In this document: piece by piece, positions 41,508-46,685 of the stretch
Layout: each line of letters opens with the position of its first letter
Position numbering within the stretch: position 1 is the first letter of the stretch
From: Acidimicrobiaceae bacterium
Lineage (GTDB): Bacteria; Actinomycetota; Acidimicrobiia; Acidimicrobiales; RAAP-2
Assembly: GCA_003161575.1 (NCBI GenBank)
Contig: PMOE01000052.1
Coordinates: forward strand, 1-46,685
Length of the DNA stretch: 46,685 nt
Direction of reading: 5' to 3'
The notes under the pieces: generated by a model
Database searches by the model: none
The model's input: only the letters and a program-made list of their open reading frames with translations
Told to the model about the DNA's origin: nothing
Position numbers and translations under genes: made by a program

Positions 41508-43019
41508 TCAGAGCACCTCCGCCCAGGCCAAACGCTCACCGGCGGCGGGGTCGCGCTCAAGGTGGCAGGGCGTCCCGAAATGCATGGTGGCGCGCTCGTC
41601 GAGGTCGTAGGCCGGCCAGGAAGGCAGCCCGTCGTGGGCTGGCGAGCCGGAGCGGGCGAACGCGATCCACGCCGCATGCATCGCGTCGGCCACCGGCTGG
41701 GGCGGCTCGGACCCGGTCAGCAGTTCGATTCCCCGCTTATCGAGGTTGTCAAAGACGAACGGGATCTCAAGGGCGTGGCACGCCCCCAGACGCCCGCCGA
41801 AGGCCGTGGAGGCGTACTCGAAGAGATACATGAACGTGTGCCCCGGCTGGTGCACGGCCTGTGCCTCGGCCAGCCGAATGGCCGGGATTCGGAAGATCCG
41901 GTCGGTCATGATGGCACTGAATAGTTCGTTGTAGCCATCCTCGGCCCGCACCTGGCGGTAGGCGACGGCCAGGGCCTCGGGCTGCTCCACGATCCGACCC
42001 AACCGCCCGATCAGCGCGTCGGCATTTTCCACGATGCCAGCGGTGAGCCCGAACAGGTTCCACTCGTCGCGGGTGGTGCCGAGCAGTACCGGCACCGAGG
42101 CGGCGGAACCGTCTCGGATCGCCTCATAGGGGTGGCGGGGGAGAACCGCGCCATCGATCACCGGCCCGAACGGAAGGCCCGACGCAGAGCTCGCTCGCTT
42201 TTTGAGCTTCCCGGTCGTCATGGCCAGCGAAACCGTCTGTTGCGCCTCGAGGAGACGCTCGGGCGGGGCGCCCAGCACCGCATCCAGGCCGCCGCCGCCT
42301 AGCTCTGTGATGAACGCCTCGGTGACCGCCGCCGCATCATCGGCCGACGTCACGTTATGTGCGGCGCCGCTCTGCGGGATGGCTTTGGCGAACAGGCCCG
42401 CTGCCGATGGAGTTCCGAGCAGGGTGCCAATGCTCATCCCTCCCGCCGACTCCCCGAACACCGTGACGTTGTCGGGGTCGCCGCCGAATCCGGCAATGTT
42501 GTCGCGCACCCAACGTAGGGCGGCGATCTGGTCGAGGAGACCGTTGTTCCCTGACGTCATGTAGGCCGGATCGAGGTGGCCCAGGTGCAGCCAACCGAGA
42601 GCGCCGAGTCGGTAGTTGATGCTCACCACTACCACGTCTCCATGGCGCACGAAGTTGGCCCCGTCATACCAAGGGATGGCGCCGGTGCCGTTCACGAAGG
42701 CCCCCCCGTGGATCCACACCATGACGGGCCGGAGGTGATCGTCAAGCGCTGGGGTTTGGATATTGAGGAACAGACAGTCCTCGCTCCAGTCCGGGGCAGA
42801 AGGGGCGACGACGGCCCCCAGACTGTCGCCCACCTGCACAGCGACCTTTCCGAAATCGGTGGCGTCCCGAACATCGTCCCAGCCCACGTGAGGCTGGGGC
42901 GCTTTGAATCGGCCCTCCCCGACGGGCGGGGCGGCGAAGGGCACGCCGGCGAAGTGGAGGACGTCGTGCTTCTCGCGGCCGGCGATCTTGCCCACGGTCG
43001 TCTCGGCAATGACGGTCAT
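41508..43019 (-). CDS. Type B carboxylesterase
   Basis: 503 residues, with GGAGG upstream of the ATG. The oxyanion hole is HGGAF (104-108), the nucleophile Ser191 is in FGESAGG, EDCLFLNI is the family signature, and the catalytic histidine is in ACHALEIPFVF. An alpha/beta-hydrolase that splits esters of varied acids; the natural substrate is unknown. No signal peptide is seen, so it is cytoplasmic. It stands alone between the APH-like gene and rnj. Confidence 0.95.
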   Translation of the reverse strand: MTVIAETTVGKIAGREKHDVLHFAGVPFAAPPVGEGRFKAPQPHVGWDDVRDATDFGKVAVQVGDSLGAVVAPSAPDWSEDCLFLNIQTPALDDHLRPVMVWIHGGAFVNGTGAIPWYDGANFVRHGDVVVVSINYRLGALGWLHLGHLDPAYMTSGNNGLLDQIAALRWVRDNIAGFGGDPDNVTVFGESAGGMSIGTLLGTPSAAGLFAKAIPQSGAAHNVTSADDAAAVTEAFITELGGGGLDAVLGAPPERLLEAQQTVSLAMTTGKLKKRASSASGLPFGPVIDGAVLPRHPYEAIRDGSAASVPVLLGTTRDEWNLFGLTAGIVENADALIGRLGRIVEQPEALAVAYRQVRAEDGYNELFSAIMTDRIFRIPAIRLAEAQAVHQPGHTFMYLFEYASTAFGGRLGACHALEIPFVFDNLDKRGIELLTGSEPPQPVADAMHAAWIAFARSGSPAHDGLPSWPAYDLDERATMHFGTPCHLERDPAAGERLAWAEVL

Positions 43020-43304
43020 GGGCAGTTCCTCCGTGTCTCGCCCGCCGCGAGCGGTCCATCTGGGCGGTCCATCTCGCTTGGCCGGAGACTAGTGCGCCCG
43101 AGCCGTCGTGGTTCGCCCCCCGGCGTCAATGTGTAGACGACCTCGGTCGGAGGTCGCATTGAGCTGTGCTTCCTACACCCCTTCGATTTCCGGCGCAGAA
43201 ATGACGGCTGGTACTGCGACGGGACGAACCGATGCATTCCCTCCAGCCGATACGTGTCCCCTAGTGGCAGTGGATCAGCCGAGTTCGTCCGAACAACACC
43301 GAAG

Positions 43305-45185
43305 TCACACGACCAAGATGACAGGGACGATCATCGGTCGCCGACGAGTGCGGTCCCCGACCAGTTTTCCGAGCGCTTTGCGAGCGTGACGGCTGAGCAC
43401 CTCGGCATCGTGGGCCCCGTCGACCATGGCCTGGGTCAGGGCGTCGGCCACCACCTTGCTGGCCTCGCCGAGGAGTTCTTCAGCCTCGGGGGCGTGCACC
43501 CAGCCTTTGGTGGCGATCTGGGGTGCGGCGCTGATCGTGCGGGTGCGTAAGTCCACGGTGGCCACCACCATTACCACACCTTCTTCGGCAAGGAGCTTTC
43601 GATCACGAAGGACGCCGTGACCGATATCGCCCACGGTCCCATCAACGTAGACGTAGCCCGCGGGGACCTCGCCGTCACGGCGCAGGCCATTGTGGTCGAG
43701 CATTACTGCGTCGCCGTCTTCGCACAAAATGACCTGTTTAGAGGGAACACCCATCGAGCGGGCCAGGTCGGCGTGGTGCACCATGTGACGGAACTCGCCG
43801 TGCACAGGCACGAAGGCCGCGGGCTTAGCCACCGACAGCAGGGTCCGAAGCTCGCCCTGGCGGGCGTGGCCGCTCACATGGACCGCTTCGCTTCCCGTGT
43901 GGACGACCTCGGCCCCGCGGCGGTAGAGCTCATCGATCACCATTCCGACCGACCACTCGTTGCCCGGGATGGGATGGGCGCTGATGACCACCGCGTCGTT
44001 CTCTTCAATCCGGAGCCACTTGTTGTCGCCGGTCGCCATGAGGGAGAGAGCCGACATGGGCTCGCCTTGGGACCCAGTGGAGATCACGCAGACCTGTCCG
44101 CGGGGCAGCGTGTCGATGTCTTGGATATCGATCAGGGTGTTGTCGGGGATCTTGAGAATGCCGAGGCGCGTCGCCAGCTCGAAGTTTTTGCCCATCGAGC
44201 GCCCAAGGGTGGCCACCCGGCGCCCGCTGGCCACCGCGGCATCCACTACCTGCTGGATGCGGTGGATGTGGCTGGCGAAGCACGCCACGATGACCCGTCG
44301 TCCGCTCCGGGTGGCAAAGACCCGGCGCAAGGTGACCCCGACGGTGCTCTCCGAGGCGGTGAAGCCGGGCTCTTCGGCGTTGGTCGAGTCCGAGAGCAAC
44401 AAGGCTATGCCAGGGCCCTCAGCCAGGGCCCCGATGCGAGCCAGATCGGTTCGGCGACCGTCGACCGGTTGGAGGTCGAGCTTGAAGTCACCCGAATGCA
44501 AGATGACGCCCTGGGGAGTATGGAAGGCAATGGCGAAGGCGTTGGGAACCGAATGGGTCACCGGGATGAATTCCACATCGCAGGGGCCGATGCGTCGCCG
44601 TTCCCCGTCGGTCACCGCAATGTACTCGGTGCGATCCGAAAGACCTGCCTCGTCAATGCGGTTCCGGGCTAGTCCGACGGTGAGCTCGGAGCCGTAGATG
44701 GGGATGGAGAGGTCGCGGAGCAAAAATGCAAGGCCGCCGGTGTGGTCTTCGTGCCCGTGGGTGAGCACTACTCCATCGACGCGCTCCGCGTTCTCGCGGA
44801 GATAGGAGAAGTCGGGGAGGACGAGATCGACGCCGGGCATGTCCTGATCGGGGAACATAATCCCGCAGTCAAGGACGAGGATGCGTCCGTCGACCTCGAT
44901 ACAGGCGCAGTTGCGGCCAATCTCTCCCAATCCCCCGAGGAACACGACCCGCACCGGTCGAGCGCCGCCGGTGGGTCGGGCCGCACTCTTCTGCTGGCCC
45001 CCGCCGGTGGACGCCGCGGCCTTCTTCTGCTGGCCCCCGCCGGTGGACTGGCCCCTGCCGGTGGACTGGCCCCTGCCGCGCCCCTGCTGCTGCGGGGACC
45101 CCTTCGAGCGGGAACCCTTGGGCCCATTGGCCCCGGTGGATACCGTGGGCTTCTCCTTGCGACCGGATTTTTTCGACTCAGCCAA
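43305..45185 (-). CDS. rnj: Ribonuclease J
   Basis: 626 residues. A 75-residue low-complexity head, rich in Gly, Gln, Lys and Ser, precedes the metallo-beta-lactamase domain with HGHEDH (143-148). The beta-CASP region has SDSTNAEEPG and SGHA, and the C-terminal domain ends normally. It degrades and matures RNA with 5'-exonuclease and endonuclease activity. The start codon reads TTG, 8 bases inside the end of dapA; no ATG or GTG lies in the frame near it. The dapA-rnj order is as in mycobacteria. Confidence 0.94.
   Translation of the reverse strand: MAESKKSGRKEKPTVSTGANGPKGSRSKGSPQQQGRGRGQSTGRGQSTGGGQQKKAAASTGGGQQKSAARPTGGARPVRVVFLGGLGEIGRNCACIEVDGRILVLDCGIMFPDQDMPGVDLVLPDFSYLRENAERVDGVVLTHGHEDHTGGLAFLLRDLSIPIYGSELTVGLARNRIDEAGLSDRTEYIAVTDGERRRIGPCDVEFIPVTHSVPNAFAIAFHTPQGVILHSGDFKLDLQPVDGRRTDLARIGALAEGPGIALLLSDSTNAEEPGFTASESTVGVTLRRVFATRSGRRVIVACFASHIHRIQQVVDAAVASGRRVATLGRSMGKNFELATRLGILKIPDNTLIDIQDIDTLPRGQVCVISTGSQGEPMSALSLMATGDNKWLRIEENDAVVISAHPIPGNEWSVGMVIDELYRRGAEVVHTGSEAVHVSGHARQGELRTLLSVAKPAAFVPVHGEFRHMVHHADLARSMGVPSKQVILCEDGDAVMLDHNGLRRDGEVPAGYVYVDGTVGDIGHGVLRDRKLLAEEGVVMVVATVDLRTRTISAAPQIATKGWVHAPEAEELLGEASKVVADALTQAMVDGAHDAEVLSRHARKALGKLVGDRTRRRPMIVPVILVV
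44989..45078 (-). repeat. Tandem repeats in the N-terminal coding region of rnj
   Basis: A 24-base unit recurs at 44989-45012 and 45025-45048 (period 36), and an 18-base unit recurs at 45049-45066 and, in part, 45067-45078. They encode STGGGQQK and GRGQST repeats. Confidence 0.8.
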
Positions 45186-46104
45186 CGAATCCGCCTACCG
45201 ACGCCGTGGTCCCAAGTCGAACCAGGATCCGCCGGGCCTCACCATCGAGTTCGGGGGGGGCGACACCCATGGGCAAGCGGCACTCGCCAGCGGGAAGGCC
45301 GAGCGCCCGGCAGATTGCCTTGGTGGGCAGAGGGTTCGGGTAGCACTGGGTCGACTCGAACTCGTAGGACTCGATCAGCCGGGCATTGAGGTACCGGGCC
45401 CCCTCGACATCGCCGTTGGCGAAGGCGGTGATCATCTCGCCCAGCTCCTGACCGGCCCAGTGGGAGGCCACGCTGATCACCCCCACCGCCCCGATCGAAA
45501 GCAGGGGCAGGATCAGCGAATCGTCGCCGCTGTAGAGCTCGAAAGAGTCGGGCGCGTGGCTGAGGAGACGGGCCGAGCCGAACGGGTCGCCCGCCGCGTC
45601 TTTCACGGCGACGACATTGGTGACCTCTGCGGCCAGTCGCAGCATGGTGTCGGGGGCGATACGCCGCCCGGTGCGTACGGGGATGTCGTAGAGGATCACT
45701 GGGAGGTGCGTGGCCCCGGCCACCGCAGAAAAGTGGTCGAAGATGCCGGCCTGGGAGGGACGGTTGTAGTACGGGGTCACCGCGAGCACGGCGTCGGCCC
45801 CGGCCTCACCAGCGGCTCGGGCGAGTTCGATCGAATGACGGGTGTCGTTGGTGCCGGCTCCTGCGATCACCGGCACGGTCACCGCCTCGGCGACGGCCCG
45901 CCAGAGGTCCATCCGCTCGGCGTCGTTCAGCACCGGGCCCTCGCCGGTGGTGCCGGCCAGGACTAGGCCATCGCTGCCATGCGCGGTCAACCAGCGGGCC
46001 AGGGTCACCGCCCCGTCGACGTCGAGCGCACCCTCAGCGTCAAAGGGCGTGACCATCGCCGTGACGACGGCCCCGAACGTGGGGGTGTGGTCACGCCGGG
46101 TCAT
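45178..46104 (-). CDS. dapA: 4-hydroxy-tetrahydrodipicolinate synthase
   Basis: 308 residues, TIM barrel. The Schiff-base Lys168 is in VVAVKDAAGD, the catalytic Tyr139 in LYDIPVRTG, and GTTGEGP is the pyruvate-binding segment. It condenses pyruvate with aspartate semialdehyde, the first step of the DAP pathway. TAGCGT lies 9 bases before ATG 46104, so the mRNA has a leader of about 2-3 bases. Its stop overlaps the TTG of rnj by 8 bases. Confidence 0.96.
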   Translation of the reverse strand: MTRRDHTPTFGAVVTAMVTPFDAEGALDVDGAVTLARWLTAHGSDGLVLAGTTGEGPVLNDAERMDLWRAVAEAVTVPVIAGAGTNDTRHSIELARAAGEAGADAVLAVTPYYNRPSQAGIFDHFSAVAGATHLPVILYDIPVRTGRRIAPDTMLRLAAEVTNVVAVKDAAGDPFGSARLLSHAPDSFELYSGDDSLILPLLSIGAVGVISVASHWAGQELGEMITAFANGDVEGARYLNARLIESYEFESTQCYPNPLPTKAICRALGLPAGECRLPMGVAPPELDGEARRILVRLGTTASVGGFVG

Positions 46105-46113
46105 CGCACACCC

Positions 46114-46119
46114 ACGCTA
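46114..46119 (-). promoter_or_regulatory. -10 hexamer of dapA
   Basis: TAGCGT on the minus strand, 9 bases before ATG 46104. The predicted start leaves a leader of two or three bases. Confidence 0.4.
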
Positions 46120-46160
46120 CCAGCCGTCCCCGGCGGGCCCGGAGGAGCGTTGTGATCGGT

Positions 46161-46685
46161 TTAGGCCACCTGGCGGTCGGCCGGCGAGCCGTCGGCGAAC
46201 GCGTCCTCGTCCTGGGTGGTGTCGGTCAGGTGCTCAAAGGCGATCGCACCCATCTCGGTGAACTTCTCGCGCAGCCAGCCGTCGGCCGCGTCGAGCAGGC
46301 CCAACTTCTTCAGGTTGGGGACGATCTTTGAGAAGAGCAGGATCTGGAAATCGTCGCCCTCGGGAGCCTGGGACACGATCTTCAAGACGTCGGCCTTGGG
46401 GACTTCGAGACGTTCCCAGACCTCCTGCATGACCATGCGGTCTTTCATCCGGATCGCCGCCTCGAAGGCGAACTCCTGTCGCTCACGCAGCTCGGGCGCT
46501 GACAGCTCTTGGTAGTACTCCTTCAGGCTGAGTACGCCGAAGGCCACGTGACGGGCTTCGTCGGCCATCACGTAACGGAGCAGTTGCTTGAGGAGCGGCT
46601 CGGTGGTCATTGCGTGGATGAAACCGAACGCGGCGAGAGCCAGGCCCTCCACCATGATCTGCATGCCGAGGTAGGTCATGTCCCA
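46161..46685 (-). CDS. Ferritin-like diiron protein (5' part outside window)
   Basis: The last 174 residues of a protein whose beginning lies right of the window; the frame is open to the edge. MADEARHVAFGVLSL is an ExxH diiron helix of the ferritin-like / R2-like type, and IMVEGLALAAFGFIHAMTTEP is an upstream helix with a ligand Glu. The rest is helical, with an acidic tail. It could be a diiron oxygenase or a storage-like protein. It is not closely similar by eye to the ferritin-like protein at 13762. Confidence 0.8.
   Translation of the reverse strand, partial: WDMTYLGMQIMVEGLALAAFGFIHAMTTEPLLKQLLRYVMADEARHVAFGVLSLKEYYQELSAPELRERQEFAFEAAIRMKDRMVMQEVWERLEVPKADVLKIVSQAPEGDDFQILLFSKIVPNLKKLGLLDAADGWLREKFTEMGAIAFEHLTDTTQDEDAFADGSPADRQVA

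Noticed and set aside
43286..43302. GTTCG-TC-CGAAC palindrome before the rnj end
   Set aside because: The half-sites are in reversed order with a 2-base spacer and lie beyond the end of rnj; not a LexA operator.

Overview
The window is GC-rich chromosomal DNA of an actinobacterium. Several local gene orders match, from memory, the mycobacterial stretch that runs from nrdR and lexA to dapA: a LysM protein divergent from lexA beside nrdR; miaB-miaA-dapF-hflX in a row; ftsK; and rnj-dapA. Between these blocks lie genes absent from that core, and dapD is of the short E. coli type rather than the mycobacterial type. This suggests a deep-branching actinobacterium, possibly Acidimicrobiia, but no rRNA or other decisive marker is present, so the class is an inference. 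I saw no tRNA, rRNA, CRISPR, insertion sequence or phage gene.

Layout. 1-1474: the end of a proline-rich protein and a DUF2332 protein. 1502-5511: a DNA-damage block, with dinB, a PIG-L deacetylase, nrdR and a LysM membrane protein on the minus strand, divergent from lexA across a region holding four LexA-type palindromes. 5605-6504: a sulfotransferase. 6734-9751: an envelope-stress module (response regulator, PspC-histidine kinase fusion, PspC protein, DUF1707 protein). 9844-12190: a GH4 glycosidase and an unknown protein. 12244-15365: a SigK/RskA-type sigma and anti-sigma pair, a ferritin-like protein and a cupredoxin lipoprotein. 15433-17686: dapE, dapD and a small metalloprotease. 17875-21075: aldo/keto reductase, P450 with its ferredoxin, and an acetyltransferase. 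21212-31940: a long minus-strand run, ftsK, D,D-carboxypeptidase, thrB, miaB, miaA, dapF, hflX, dapC. 32198-33298: a radical SAM protein with its own LexA box. 33445-43019: an accessory region with a DUF2752 protein, an MFS exporter plus siderophore-interacting protein, two divergent transporters, a COG4705 membrane protein, a small membrane protein, an APH(3')-like kinase and a carboxylesterase. 43305-46685: rnj, dapA and a ferritin-like protein cut by the window edge.

How the genes work together. Five steps of the succinylase route to diaminopimelate (dapA, dapD, dapC, dapE, dapF) and homoserine kinase lie here, close to the division translocase FtsK and a peptidoglycan carboxypeptidase, so wall-precursor supply and division genes share the neighbourhood. 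LexA probably controls itself, the LysM protein (and perhaps dinB by read-through) and the radical SAM gene. The SigK-like factor probably controls itself and the divergent ferritin-like gene through matching promoters. Many genes have a TAnnnT -10 hexamer 6-7 bases before the start codon and no Shine-Dalgarno sequence, the mark of leaderless transcripts.
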